Assembly (NCBI GenBank): GCA_020634375.1
Contig: JACKBX010000003.1
Span: 186,001 to 250,000, forward strand
Direction of reading: 5' to 3'
Length of the DNA stretch: 64,000 nucleotides
Source: Ardenticatenaceae bacterium
Lineage (GTDB): Bacteria > Chloroflexota > Anaerolineae > Promineifilales > Promineifilaceae
Shown: positions 32,326 to 41,111 of the stretch, piece after piece
Numbering within the stretch: the stretch's first letter is position 1
How the letters are laid out: each line of letters opens with the position of its first letter
The notes under the pieces: generated by a model
What the model saw: the letters and a program-made list of their open reading frames with translations, nothing else
What the model was told of the DNA's origin: nothing
Databases searched by the model: none
Made by a program: the position numbers and the translations under genes

Positions 32326-32937
32326 ATGATGCGCTTATGGACTTCTGCAACATTGAGCTGGTTTAGCGATGGATGTTGCGACGTTAAATACTTAGATCTG
32401 TGGGCTAACGCACCAGTTAGCTATATGCCTGGACAGCATATAGATGCAAGCTGGCAGCAAGATCAGTATGAAGTATTGCTAGCGCATGATGGGAACGGCC
32501 GTATCTTCCAACGAGCCGCCAACCTGCTTCTAAACTACCAGTTCTATCCCCCAAACACTTTAGCCCAAACCAGCGATTTCAGTCTTGAAAAAAGGCCAAT
32601 GCGCATCGGAGACCGTGTCATTCAACGCATTAAGGTTGCTACCCTACGCCGCCGCGCTATTCTCGACATCATTGGCATCACCGAAATTCACAACATCATC
32701 AACACGCCGCGATGTTGTGGTTTCACTTACGTCACCGTCCGCCCCCACATTGCCGAAGGCGAATGGTCTGCGCAAGTCGCCTGGCAAGAAAATGGCAACC
32801 TTATCCTCAAGATCGCAGCTATCTCCCGCCCCGCCCCGCAAGAACCCACCCGCAATCTCACATTCATCCGTACTCGCCAATTAGCCATGCATCAATGTGG
32901 CATTGCCTATTTCAGAAAGCTATTAGCCTCCCGTTAA
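32326..32937 (+). CDS. DUF1990-family protein
   Basis: About 203 residues. The C-terminal half has the layout of DUF1990 (YndH-like) proteins: RIGDRVIQRIKVATLRRRAILDIIGITEIHN, GFTYVTVRPHIAEGEWSAQVAWQENGNLILKIAAISRPAP, and the end TRQLAMHQCGIAYFRKLL. The family is a START-like/heme-pocket-like fold of unknown function. No signal peptide. The start is ATG 32326 (or 32329); the TTG at 32311 is less likely. No ribosome-binding site is visible. It is 31 bp upstream of xth, which has its own promoter. Confidence 0.75.
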   Translation: MMRLWTSATLSWFSDGCCDVKYLDLWANAPVSYMPGQHIDASWQQDQYEVLLAHDGNGRIFQRAANLLLNYQFYPPNTLAQTSDFSLEKRPMRIGDRVIQRIKVATLRRRAILDIIGITEIHNIINTPRCCGFTYVTVRPHIAEGEWSAQVAWQENGNLILKIAAISRPAPQEPTRNLTFIRTRQLAMHQCGIAYFRKLLASR

Positions 32938-32950
32938 CCCCCGACAACTT

Positions 32951-32960
32951 CTGTTATAAT
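32951..32960 (+). promoter_or_regulatory. Extended -10 promoter of xth, leaderless arrangement
   Basis: TGtTATAAT with consensus hexamer at 32955-32960 lies only 8 nt before the xth ATG at 32969, so the transcript would start at or within a base or two of the ATG. No Shine-Dalgarno fits in that space. Confidence 0.7.
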
Positions 32961-32968
32961 CCTCTCCC

Positions 32969-33736
32969 ATGAAAACACTTTATTCTTGGAACGTTAATGG
33001 TATTCGTGCGGCTCATCGCAAGGGCTTTTTGGATTGGTTACAGCAAACACAACCTGATATTCTCAGCATCCAAGAAACCAAAGCCCACCCCGATCAACTT
33101 GAAGCAGAACTACGCCAGCCACCTGGCTACTTTACCTACTGGGCCTCTGCCGAACGTAAAGGATACAGTGGGGTCGCCCTGTACTCCCGCACAGAACCAT
33201 TATCTGTGCAAATTGGCCTCGGAATTGAGGAGTATGATCGGGAAGGGCGCACCATCGTTGCCGAGTATCCCAATTTCGTTTTTATCGGCGCTTACTTCCC
33301 CAATGGCAGCCGAGACCACAGCCGCGTCCCTTTCAAAATGGCCTACAAAGCTGTCTTTTTGGATTATTGCAACCGGCTGCGCGAGCAGGGCAAGTCTGTC
33401 ATCTTTTGCGGAGATGTAAACACCTCTCACCAGGAAATTGACCTGGCCCGTCCCCGGCAAAATCAGGCTACAACGGGCTTTTTGCCCGAAGAACGCGCCT
33501 GGATCGATGAAGTAATTGACCAAGGATATATTGACTCATTTCGCCATCTGTATCCACAGCGCAGCGGCGCATATAGTTGGTGGAGTTACATTGGTGGGGC
33601 GCGTGCCCGCAACGTAGGCTGGCGACTGGATTACTTTTTCACCAGCCCCGACCTGGAATCGCAGATAATAGATGCAGCTATCCACCCTGATGTGATGGGG
33701 TCTGATCACTGCCCGGTCAGCCTGACTTTGGCCTAG
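32969..33736 (+). CDS. xth: Exodeoxyribonuclease III (AP endonuclease)
   Basis: 255 residues. Repairs abasic sites by cutting 5' to the lesion, and has 3'-5' exonuclease activity. ExoIII/APE1 signatures: LYSWNVNGIRAAHRKGFLDWL with the metal-binding Asn, DILSIQETKA with the catalytic Glu, FCGDVNTSHQEIDL with the Asp/Asn pair, AYSWWSY, RNVGWRLDYFF, and VMGSDHCPVSLTL ending in the catalytic Asp-His. Apparently translated from a leaderless mRNA. Monocistronic, with a strong terminator 20 bp downstream. Confidence 0.96.
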   Translation: MKTLYSWNVNGIRAAHRKGFLDWLQQTQPDILSIQETKAHPDQLEAELRQPPGYFTYWASAERKGYSGVALYSRTEPLSVQIGLGIEEYDREGRTIVAEYPNFVFIGAYFPNGSRDHSRVPFKMAYKAVFLDYCNRLREQGKSVIFCGDVNTSHQEIDLARPRQNQATTGFLPEERAWIDEVIDQGYIDSFRHLYPQRSGAYSWWSYIGGARARNVGWRLDYFFTSPDLESQIIDAAIHPDVMGSDHCPVSLTLA

Positions 33737-33756
33737 CTGTACGTGCAAACAAAAAA

Positions 33757-33797
33757 CCGGATGAGTATTGGCAATGGTTGCCATCTCATCCGGCTTT
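33757..33797 (+). terminator. Intrinsic terminator of xth
   Basis: CCGGATGAG (33757-33765) pairs with CTCATCCGG (33785-33793), with an inner GGCAA/TTGCC hairpin, then CTTTTG. Two ACGGCCGT copies follow at 33812-33835 between this and the ferredoxin gene. Confidence 0.85.
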
Positions 33798-33846
33798 TGT
33801 GTTCTTGGGTTACGGCCGTTTGCAAGAAACGGCCGTCGTCTAACAT

Positions 33847-34254
33847 CTAATCTAGAGCGTCGTAACCCGGCCCTTCAGAGTAAAAGTCATAGTTGAAGGG
33901 GATGTCCTCGGTCAGGTCCAAAACCTCGCCGCCTGCCAATTGCTTGGCATTCAACAGTTTCACCGCGTGACCATCAATTTCACCCTCGAACGGCTTGCCA
34001 TCAGGCAAAAGCGCCTTTGTACCGGCAATCCAAACACCAGCCGGAGCTTCATAATCAAAGGGCACTTCTTCTTCAGGGAAAATCGCTTCATAAGGACATT
34101 CTGGAACACATGCACCGCAATCAATGCAGGTGTCAGGATCAATGTAAAGCCAGGGCCATTCCTCTTCGGGCTTGCCCAAGACCATACATTCGACCGGGCA
34201 AACTTCCACACAAGCGGTGTCGCGCAAGCACAGTCTGGTAACGATGTGGGTCAT
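33847..34254 (-). CDS. Ferredoxin with two Fe-S clusters (7Fe/8Fe type)
   Basis: 135 residues. Two cluster-binding sets: CLRDTACVEVCPVEC (residues 8-22), which resembles the 3Fe-4S/4Fe-4S site of seven-iron ferredoxins, and CIDCGACVPECP (about 43-54) for a 4Fe-4S cluster. The C-terminal 70 residues are an acidic extension without further Cys. A small electron carrier; partner unknown. AAGGAG lies 7 nt before ATG. It is downstream of sodX on the same strand but separated by 150 bp, so probably its own transcript. Confidence 0.93.
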   Translation of the reverse strand: MTHIVTRLCLRDTACVEVCPVECMVLGKPEEEWPWLYIDPDTCIDCGACVPECPYEAIFPEEEVPFDYEAPAGVWIAGTKALLPDGKPFEGEIDGHAVKLLNAKQLAGGEVLDLTEDIPFNYDFYSEGPGYDALD

Positions 34255-34404
34255 AACACGTCTCCTTCTTGAATAATAGGGCTATTGTAATTGGCGTTAA
34301 ACAACTCCATCTGTAACACATCTAATTAGCAAAATAATGATATGCTACTGGACACATTCTAGCCCTACCCATTGGCTTTGTCAATTTTCCAAAGGGGTGG
34401 CTGA

Positions 34405-34746
34405 TCAACCAAAACGACTGGTCACAAGTCCTAATATTTGCTGGCGAGAAACAGGGCCAAATGTGCGGCTATCTGTGGACGCAGACGGGTTGTCTCCACT
34501 GATTTGGTAATGGTCATCGGGCAGCACGGCCGTTACTCGCTTCACTATCTTCAAACCCGGCTGCGTGGGATGCTGCGCCATCACCACATCCCCAACTTGC
34601 GGTGGGCGCTTTTCAAATGCACGCGGGTCAATCAGCACCTCATCCCCCGGTTGAAGCAGTGGAAACATAGAGGCTCCGGTCACGCGAAATCGCAGCCGGA
34701 GCCTCAAAATCCAGAGAAGCAAATCAAGCAGATTGCTGTCTCGCAT
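34405..34746 (-). CDS. sodX: Nickel-type superoxide dismutase maturation protease (S26 family)
   Basis: 113 residues. A signal-peptidase-like fold with the Ser in VTGASMFPLLQPGDEVLI and the Lys in LKIVKRVTAV forming the Ser/Lys dyad, and the conserved ISGDNPSASTDSRTFGPVSRQQILG. Small S26 members next to sodN are the proteases that remove the Ni-SOD propeptide so that the N-terminal His can bind nickel. It lies 72 bp after sodN on the same strand, the expected arrangement, though the gap is filled by a low-complexity repeat. Confidence 0.92.
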   Translation of the reverse strand: MRDSNLLDLLLWILRLRLRFRVTGASMFPLLQPGDEVLIDPRAFEKRPPQVGDVVMAQHPTQPGLKIVKRVTAVLPDDHYQISGDNPSASTDSRTFGPVSRQQILGLVTSRFG

Positions 34747-34819
34747 GAGCAGTAAACAGTATTCAGTATTCAGTAAACAGTACCTGATGACTGATTACTA
34801 CCCACTGATTACTGATTAT
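34745..34819. repeat. CAGTATTCAGTAAACAG / CTGATTACT low-complexity repeat
   Basis: Iterated 'cagtattcagtaaacagta' and 'actgattac' words filling the gap between sodN and sodX and touching both genes. Sibling of 29190-29262. Its presence inside an otherwise tight two-gene unit shows these repeats can enter operons. Confidence 0.8.
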
Positions 34820-35274
34820 TAGCTGGCGACGTAGAATGTCACATCGCGGCCTTTAGTAGCCCAAAACATGCTGTGAATCTGTTGGATCTTCTCCATCAGT
34901 TTGCCAGTTGCTTCAACATCCACATGCTGCTTGCAATGAGAAAGCAGTTTGGTGGTTTCCCAAATCACATCGTGCAATTCCGGGAATTGCTCCAGATGTG
35001 CAGGCTTGAAGTAGTCAGTCCACAGAACCAATATCTCAGTTTTGGCAATGTGTGCCTGCTCTTCTTTAATGGCAATATAGCGGCTCATGTTGTTGATGGA
35101 ATCCAGATCAGTCTTTCCTTCCAACGCAATCATCTTTTTGGTCATGGAAACAACGGCTTCAGCAGCAATACGGGCAGAAGCAGGGTCATAGACACCACAA
35201 GGGCCATCGCAATGAGCGCTCAGTTCTGCTTTTGCCGGAAACAACGCTTTGATTTTTGATGTCAACATTTTCAT
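34819..35274 (-). CDS. sodN: Nickel-dependent superoxide dismutase
   Basis: 151 residues. Contains the nickel hook HCDGPCGVYDP at 21-31, in which the mature His1, Cys2 and Cys6 bind Ni. Residues 1-20 (ending AELSA) are the propeptide removed by the protease encoded next door. The rest is the four-helix bundle with the typical NNMSRYIAIKEEQAHIAKTEILVLWTDYFK and LLSHCKQHVD. It converts superoxide to oxygen and peroxide. AGGAAGG lies 7 nt before the ATG. The pair marks an oxygen-exposed organism. Confidence 0.97.
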   Translation of the reverse strand: MKMLTSKIKALFPAKAELSAHCDGPCGVYDPASARIAAEAVVSMTKKMIALEGKTDLDSINNMSRYIAIKEEQAHIAKTEILVLWTDYFKPAHLEQFPELHDVIWETTKLLSHCKQHVDVEATGKLMEKIQQIHSMFWATKGRDVTFYVAS

Positions 35275-35383
35275 CTTTGCACCTTCCTAATTAAACTAAT
35301 ATGGGAAACACAATTAATAGACACTATTGTGCATCTTTTTTACCTGTAAACTTAGGAGATGTCCAATCAACCTGGGAAGGCTC

Positions 35384-36328
35384 ATGATCGTATCAGATAA
35401 ACCACGTATTCCACCATTGTTGGTGCTTTTTATTGGCGTTTTAGGAATTTCATCTGGCTCCATTTTAGTGCGTTTATCGCAAGGGCAGGCTGTGCCATCG
35501 CTGGTCATTGCTGCCTGGCGATTGACATTTGCCTCGCTTGTTCTGCTCCCATTGGCAATCTCGCGCCGCCGCGATGAATTAGCGAAAATGACGCGCAGCG
35601 ATTGGCAGTTGGCAATCTTGTCTGGCTTTATGCTAGCGCTGCATTTTGCCACCTGGATCAGTTCATTGGCTTATACATCTGTCACCAGTTCTACAGTGCT
35701 GGTAACAACTTCGCCATTATGGGTGGGCCTGACCGCACCGTTTTTGTTGGGTGAATCGCTGACACGGCAACTAAAGGCCGGCATTTTGCTGGCAATGGTA
35801 GGTAGTGTGCTAATTGGTCTGGCTGATGTGGTGGCGGTGGGCAACGGCCGTCTCCAATTCAGCCTGACGCAATTCACCAACCAGCCCAACCCTTTACTTG
35901 GTAATGGGCTGGCCCTCTTCGGGGCCGTCGCCGCCGCTTTTTACCTGATCATTGGGCGACGACTGCGCCCCAAGATGTCGTTGTTGAGTTATACGGCCGT
36001 TGTCTACGGAACAGCCGCCATCTTCCTGCTTATCGCCGCCCTCGTCAATCAATACCACCTCTTTGGCTACACCCCCCTCGCCTTCCTCTTCATGCTGCTC
36101 ATGGCCGTATTCCCCCAGCTAGTCGGCCACACTTCTTACAACTATGCCCTCGGCTACCTCTCCGCCGCCTACGTTTCCATCGCCGTCATCGCCGAACCCA
36201 TCGGCGCAACCATCCTCGCCCTCATCCTCTTCGGCGAAGTCCCCAATCTCCTCACCATTTTTGGCAGCATCCTACTGTTAGCAGGCATCGTTTATGCCAG
36301 TTGGCAGCCACGTAAAAAACGTCGCTAA
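35384..36328 (+). CDS. EamA/DMT-family permease
   Basis: 314 residues and about ten transmembrane helices arranged as two EamA repeats. Landmarks are LFIGVLGISSGSILVRL, AWRLTFASLVLLPLAISRR, YTSVTSSTVLVTTSPLWVGL (first repeat) and GYLSAAYVSIAVIAEPIGATILALILFGEVP (second repeat). Drug/metabolite exporters of this type carry amino acids, nucleotides or other metabolites; substrate unknown. Start ATG 35384 follows GGGAAGG at short spacing; the longer frame from 35327 adds an atypical N-terminus. Confidence 0.92.
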   Translation: MIVSDKPRIPPLLVLFIGVLGISSGSILVRLSQGQAVPSLVIAAWRLTFASLVLLPLAISRRRDELAKMTRSDWQLAILSGFMLALHFATWISSLAYTSVTSSTVLVTTSPLWVGLTAPFLLGESLTRQLKAGILLAMVGSVLIGLADVVAVGNGRLQFSLTQFTNQPNPLLGNGLALFGAVAAAFYLIIGRRLRPKMSLLSYTAVVYGTAAIFLLIAALVNQYHLFGYTPLAFLFMLLMAVFPQLVGHTSYNYALGYLSAAYVSIAVIAEPIGATILALILFGEVPNLLTIFGSILLLAGIVYASWQPRKKRR

Positions 36329-36387
36329 TACAACGCATATACGCCGCATACTCAATTCTTACGCGCAACGCCTACCCTACAACCAGT

Positions 36388-36440
36388 TAACGGTAAACGA
36401 TTAACAGAAACGTAAATCGGCAATCGTTAATCGTAAATCA
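36388..36440. repeat. CGTAAATCG / ATCGTTAATCG low-complexity repeat
   Basis: Iterated 'ggtaaacgattaac', 'acgtaaatcggc', 'aatcgttaatcgtaaatc' words with partial self-complementarity, immediately upstream of dnaK. Another word class of the same general kind as 405-451 and 29190-29262. No CIRCE operator is present. Confidence 0.55.
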
Positions 36441-36460
36441 AGTATTGGGAGTATGTAGAA

Positions 36461-38329
36461 ATGAGCAAAATAGTAGGAATTGACCTCGGAACAACTAATT
36501 CAGTGATCGCTGTCATGGAAGGCGGCGAACCCACCGTTATCACCTCAGCAGAAGGCAGCCGCCTCACCCCCTCCATCGTGGGCTTCAACAAAAACGGCGA
36601 ACGACTAGTCGGACTGACAGCCAAACGTCAAGCCACCATCAACCCCGAAAACACCATCTTCTCCGTCAAACGGTTTATCGGCCGCCACTTTGATGATGCA
36701 GAAACGGCCGCTGAAAAAGCTCGCCTGCCTTACGAAATCACTCGCGGCACACAGGGCGACATCCGTGTGAGAGTTCGTCAGACCGGGCGTGAATACACGC
36801 CACAAGAAATCTCCGCGATGGTCCTGGCAAAGTTGAAGAAAGACGCCGAAGATTACCTCGGTGAACCGGTGACAAAAGCTGTCATCACCGTCCCTGCCTA
36901 TTTCAATGACAGCCAACGGCAAGCCACTAAAGACGCTGGCAAAATCGCCGGGCTGGAAGTGCTGCGCATCATTAACGAGCCAACGGCTGCGGCCCTGGCT
37001 TATGGCTTGGACAAAGGCGACGACGAAACCATCCTTGTCTTTGACCTCGGTGGCGGTACGTTTGACGTGTCCGTGTTGGAAGTGGGTGAAGGTGTGGTAG
37101 AGGTGCTGGCAACCAATGGCGACACCCATTTGGGTGGTGACGACTGGGACTTGGCCGTCGTGGATTGGATCACGTCCGAGTTCTTGCGCGACCAGGGTAT
37201 TGATCTGAGGCAAGATCGTCAAGCCTTGCAACGCATCCGCGAAGCCGCCGAAAAAGCTAAAATCGAGCTTTCTTCGGTGATGCAAAGCGAAATTAATCTA
37301 CCTTTCATCACTGCTGACGCAAACGGCCCCAAACACCTACAAATGACCCTGAGTCGCGCCAAGTTCGAGCAGTTGACCGAGCAGTTATTGCAGCGCATTA
37401 AAGGCCCTGTGCGCAAAGCATTGCAAGACGCCAACATGGAAACTAGCGCTCTGAATTCGGTTGTGTTGGTCGGTGGCTCTACACGGATGCCGATGGTGCA
37501 AGAGTTGGTCAAGCAGCTTACCGGCAAGGAGCTAAACAAGAGTGTCAACCCGGATGAAGTGGTCGCTTTGGGCGCGGCGCTGCAAGGTGGTGTCTTGGGC
37601 GGCGAAGTCAATGACGTTCTATTACTGGATGTGACTCCCCTGAGCCTGGGACTAGAAACATTAGGCGGCGTGATGACCCCCCTCATCCCACGTAACACGA
37701 CGATTCCCACGCGCAAGTCGGAGGTTTTTAGCACGGCAGAGGATGGGCAAACGGCCGTAGACATTCACATCTTACAAGGCGAGCGTCCAATGGCCACAAA
37801 CAACTCAACCTTAGGTGTTTTCCGGCTGGAAGGGCTGCCCGCCGCGCCGCGTGGCATCCCCCAAATTGAAGTCACCTTTGACATTGACGCCAATGGCATC
37901 CTCAACGTCACCGCCAAAGACAAAGCTACCGGTAAAAGTCAGGCCATCACCATTACGGCCAGTACCAACCTGAGCAATGCAGATATTGATCGCATGGTAC
38001 GCGAAGCCGACCAGCACAAAGCGGAAGACCAGCAACGACGCGAACTCATCGAAGCCCGCAATGCTGCTGACCAAGTTGTCTACCAAACAGAAAAGAGCCT
38101 GGAAAGCCTAAATGGACAGGTTCCAGCAGAAATGCGCTCACAGCTTGAAACCCAGATTGCTGAATTGAAGAATGCGCTATCCGGTGAAGATACAGCTCAC
38201 ATCAAGCAGCTAACGGCCGAAATCCAACAACACATGATGCAAATCGGTCAGGCAGCTTATCAAGATGGAACTGCGCAAAATGAAGCCTCTGACGAAGGCA
38301 TTGTAGAAGGCGAGTTCGAAGCAGCCTAA
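36461..38329 (+). CDS. dnaK: Molecular chaperone DnaK (Hsp70)
   Basis: 622 residues. The nucleotide-binding domain begins KIVGIDLGTTNSVIAVMEGG and includes INEPTAAALAYGLDKG, VFDLGGGTFDVSVLEVG and VVLVGGSTRMPMVQELV; the linker DVLLLDVTPLSLGLETLGG and the substrate-binding domain follow, with a C-terminal lid and an acidic tail (EGIVEGEFEAA). It folds and refolds proteins with DnaJ and GrpE, neither of which is encoded nearby, so this is an isolated and possibly second dnaK copy. GGGAG lies 9 nt before ATG. Heat-shock elements are not visible. Confidence 0.97.
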   Translation: MSKIVGIDLGTTNSVIAVMEGGEPTVITSAEGSRLTPSIVGFNKNGERLVGLTAKRQATINPENTIFSVKRFIGRHFDDAETAAEKARLPYEITRGTQGDIRVRVRQTGREYTPQEISAMVLAKLKKDAEDYLGEPVTKAVITVPAYFNDSQRQATKDAGKIAGLEVLRIINEPTAAALAYGLDKGDDETILVFDLGGGTFDVSVLEVGEGVVEVLATNGDTHLGGDDWDLAVVDWITSEFLRDQGIDLRQDRQALQRIREAAEKAKIELSSVMQSEINLPFITADANGPKHLQMTLSRAKFEQLTEQLLQRIKGPVRKALQDANMETSALNSVVLVGGSTRMPMVQELVKQLTGKELNKSVNPDEVVALGAALQGGVLGGEVNDVLLLDVTPLSLGLETLGGVMTPLIPRNTTIPTRKSEVFSTAEDGQTAVDIHILQGERPMATNNSTLGVFRLEGLPAAPRGIPQIEVTFDIDANGILNVTAKDKATGKSQAITITASTNLSNADIDRMVREADQHKAEDQQRRELIEARNAADQVVYQTEKSLESLNGQVPAEMRSQLETQIAELKNALSGEDTAHIKQLTAEIQQHMMQIGQAAYQDGTAQNEASDEGIVEGEFEAA

Positions 38330-38358
38330 TCACAACACCAAACAAACCAATCTGAAGC

Positions 38359-38396
38359 AAGCCCCTAAGGTCGCCCCCTTAGGGGCTTGTTATTTC
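38359..38396 (+). terminator. Intrinsic terminator of dnaK
   Basis: CAAGCCCCTAAGG (38359-38371) pairs perfectly with CCTTAGGGGCTTG (38378-38390), then TTATTT. 30 bp after the dnaK stop codon. Confidence 0.92.
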
Positions 38397-38582
38397 ACGC
38401 CTTTTTCGCGCTTTTATCCGTATCTTTCACACGCCCCACTTAATTTAATAGTATATTTAAGGACAAAATACTACTATTGGGAATAGGGTATTATGCGCTT
38501 ATGGTTAAATGATAAGGATAATCTCTCGTCCACCAATTATGCACTATCAACACATCAACATACCAAACACTACCCAAACATC

Positions 38583-39308
38583 ATGACTAGCAAGGAAAGA
38601 AATTTCGAGGGGATACTATTCGACTGGGATATGACACTGGCACGAGCTATGGGAGATGTACCTCGCAGCCAACGGCTAACTGCCCTCTTCAACAGAGGCG
38701 GATTCCTTTGTACCCATGAAGCAGTACAGCAAGCCATGGCTGAACATCAGGAATTTGCAAACAAGGAAATTCCTCTACCTTCTCACACTACCCCACAAAC
38801 ACAAATAGATATTGTGGCGTATTATCAACAACTCCTTGCCATCTTGGGCTTTCCTGGCGTTAGCCAAGAAGAAGCCCTGGTTATTTACCACGATTACGCT
38901 TACCTGCCTACAGACCTCTACGATGATGTATTGCCAACGCTAAAAAGTTTGTATGAGCAAGAGATTCAAATGGGCATTATCTCTAATCATACACAAGAAG
39001 CACGTACCATGATGCAGACTTACGTTGGAGACTTTATTCCAGCCAGTCACATTTTTATTAGTGATGAAATTGGTCTGTATAAACCCCTTCCGGTCGTCTT
39101 CCTGCAAGCAGCCAAGCACTTAAACCTGCCACCAGAACAGTGTGTGTATGTAGGAGACAATTTGCAAATCGATGCCATTGGTGCGGTAGAAAAGGGTGGA
39201 TTTGGTTTAGGCCTGTGGTTGGATCGGAAAAATGCACTTGCCCCTGGGGAATTGCCCCAACATGTAATTCGTATTACAACATTGACAGAGGTGTTGGATT
39301 ATTTATAG
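38583..39308 (+). CDS. HAD-superfamily hydrolase
   Basis: 241 residues. Motif I ILFDWDMTLARAMG carries the DxD of HAD phosphatases (nucleophile first Asp), motif II is MGIISNHTQEART, motif III the Lys in IGLYKPLPVVF, and motif IV YVGDNLQIDAIGAVEKGGF. Substrate specificity is not evident; similar small-cap enzymes hydrolyse sugar or nucleoside phosphates. The start is the ATG at 38583; the 30-residue extension from 38493 reads a low-complexity stretch and is doubtful, but no ribosome-binding site separates the options. Confidence 0.88.
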   Translation: MTSKERNFEGILFDWDMTLARAMGDVPRSQRLTALFNRGGFLCTHEAVQQAMAEHQEFANKEIPLPSHTTPQTQIDIVAYYQQLLAILGFPGVSQEEALVIYHDYAYLPTDLYDDVLPTLKSLYEQEIQMGIISNHTQEARTMMQTYVGDFIPASHIFISDEIGLYKPLPVVFLQAAKHLNLPPEQCVYVGDNLQIDAIGAVEKGGFGLGLWLDRKNALAPGELPQHVIRITTLTEVLDYL

Positions 39309-39344
39309 AAACCAAGTTTTTGGAAAAACTCGGCTTCTGAAGGG

Positions 39345-40250
39345 TCAAAGACGACGGCCGTACACCGTAAACAAATCGCCAAAATTAACCGGCACAGCAA
39401 TCTCTGACAGGTGCAAAGCACGCACAAGAAATTTAGAGACCCGTCCCAACAGCGAATTCAAGCCCGCCAACCGTGTTGCCAGATAGCCCAACCGCAAATA
39501 GCGTCCCTGTGCGCCAGACCAGACAACCTCAAAGCCCGCATCTTCCAGCATAGCACGCATGGTTTTTTGGCTGAAATAATGCAAGTGCATATCCATCAAC
39601 CAGGGCCAATGTGCTCCCATCAGGCGGGCAATGGGACTGTCTATGTCCATCGTATGCAGCACCAAGATACCCCCTGGCTTCAATAAGTCGCGGCTGCGAA
39701 CGATTTCCGCTTTAGGGTCAGCCACATGCTCGATAACATCCCACATCGTCACAATGTCGAACTGTTTGCCGGCCAATTCTGGGGCATACTGTGTGCCACA
39801 CATGACGTTGAGGCCATGTCGCTGGGCTTCGGCGGCGGCCCAATCAGAGGGTTCGACGCCCCAGGCATCCCAACCTGATTGGACGGCTACTTCCACAAAA
39901 ACGCCGATGTATGCGCCGATGTCTAGCAGGGAACGGCCGTTTGCCGGGCCAGTAATGCGTTCCAGCGCTTGCAAATGCTTGCGAAAAGTCAGTTCACGCC
40001 CCTCACGCTCTGTGATGTAGGTTTCATCTTCAACGGCCGTATACGCAGCTAACAACTCCTCATCCGACCAGCGTGGATTGGCATACACATAACCACAATG
40101 CGTACACTGCACAATTTGCGGATGATGCCCATAGCCAGGGTTCGTACAGCGAAACGCATCTACATTTAGAGGATCGCCATCATCCAGTGTTGCTGGAAAA
40201 CGCACTTTCCAGCTATCACGACCACATAAGTTACAAGTTACTTCAATCAT
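39345..40250 (-). CDS. SAM-dependent methyltransferase with N-terminal zinc-finger-like motif
   Basis: 301 residues. N-terminal C-x2-C and C-x2-C pairs (CNLCGRDSW, VQCTHCGYVY) probably bind zinc, as in many sugar C-methyltransferase-like proteins. The class I methyltransferase core follows: SLLDIGAYIGVFVEVA (SAM motif I), WGVEPSDWA, FDIVTMWDVIEHVADP (motif II with the D-V-I-E-H signature), LLKPGGILVLHT. It overlaps the stop of the mannosyltransferase-like gene by 4 bp (ATGA), so the two are translationally coupled and may act on the same polyprenol-linked glycan. Substrate unknown. Confidence 0.9.
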   Translation of the reverse strand: MIEVTCNLCGRDSWKVRFPATLDDGDPLNVDAFRCTNPGYGHHPQIVQCTHCGYVYANPRWSDEELLAAYTAVEDETYITEREGRELTFRKHLQALERITGPANGRSLLDIGAYIGVFVEVAVQSGWDAWGVEPSDWAAAEAQRHGLNVMCGTQYAPELAGKQFDIVTMWDVIEHVADPKAEIVRSRDLLKPGGILVLHTMDIDSPIARLMGAHWPWLMDMHLHYFSQKTMRAMLEDAGFEVVWSGAQGRYLRLGYLATRLAGLNSLLGRVSKFLVRALHLSEIAVPVNFGDLFTVYGRRL

Positions 40251-41005
40251 GAGGAAATAGGGACGGCTGGACGCCGAGGTTCACCACCACGCAAGCGACG
40301 CACAAACAAACGAAAGACCGTATACATCGCTTTATATACTTCTTGCCGGGAAATTTTCGTCGTGCCTTTGCGACGGTCTTCAAAAATAATGGGGACTTCC
40401 CCAATTTGCCAGCCACGACGCTGACACATAAACAACATTTCTACCAAGAAAGAGTACCCGCTAGAAAAAATCAGTTCGAGAGGAATAGAAGCCAACACTT
40501 CCTGTCGGTAAAGACGAAATCCAGCCGTTGCATCTTTCGCTTTTAAACCCAAAAAGAAGCGGGCCACAAAGTTGGCGATTTTACTCATCCAAATGCGCTT
40601 CCAGGTGCAATTGGCAGAACCGCCACCGGGTACATAACGTGACCCAATGACAACATGCTTTTGGGCGCTGAGGGCAATCATATCAGGAATATAACGCGGA
40701 TTGTGAGAAAAATCGGCATCCATCGTCATAATGCGTGCCGCACCCAACTCGCTTAACGCTTTTTTGAAGCCTGCAATATAAGCTGTACCCAAACCCAACT
40801 TACCAGGGCGGTGAACTACATAGACCAAATTGGGGTGTTTCTCTGCCCATTGATCAGCTAATTGCCCTGTACCATCGGGTGAATTATCGTCTACGACGAT
40901 AACGCCGACCGGTACAGGCAAATCAAGTAACTGAGCGACGAGATCGTCCAGATTGTCTGCTTCGTTGTAAGTAGGGACAATGACAAAAGTATCTGTTTTT
41001 TCCAT
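40247..41005 (-). CDS. Polyprenyl-phosphate mannosyl/glycosyltransferase (DPM1-like, GT2)
   Basis: 252 residues. FVIVPTYNEADNLDDLVAQLL at the start, VIVVDDNSPDGTGQLAD (the DD of the GT-A fold), GLGTAYIAGFKKAL, MTMDADFSHNPRYIPDM (DxD metal site) and EVPIIFEDRRKGTTKISRQEV match polyprenol-phosphate mannose synthases. These transfer mannose from GDP-mannose to undecaprenyl or another polyprenyl phosphate on the cytoplasmic side, supplying GT-C enzymes such as those encoded at 54-64 kb. The start is ATG 41005, set by GGAG 7 nt upstream. First gene of the pair with the 39345 methyltransferase. Confidence 0.92.
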   Translation of the reverse strand: MEKTDTFVIVPTYNEADNLDDLVAQLLDLPVPVGVIVVDDNSPDGTGQLADQWAEKHPNLVYVVHRPGKLGLGTAYIAGFKKALSELGAARIMTMDADFSHNPRYIPDMIALSAQKHVVIGSRYVPGGGSANCTWKRIWMSKIANFVARFFLGLKAKDATAGFRLYRQEVLASIPLELIFSSGYSFLVEMLFMCQRRGWQIGEVPIIFEDRRKGTTKISRQEVYKAMYTVFRLFVRRLRGGEPRRPAVPISS

Positions 41006-41111
41006 AAAGTTGCTCCGACAGAACGCGATTGTAACGCCATAGGTAGAGGCAGGCAACGGTAGGAAGCTGGTATACTTGTTTCGGAAAAACCAGACTATCC
41101 GAGAATACATA

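Noticed and set aside
36329..36460. CIRCE heat-shock operator before dnaK
   Set aside because: No TTAGCACTC-N9-GAGTGCTAA-like sequence; only a low-complexity repeat is present.
38493..38582. Thirty-residue N-terminal extension of the HAD hydrolase
   Set aside because: The stretch is Thr/His/Asn-rich low complexity outside the HAD fold; not excluded, but ATG 38583 is more likely.
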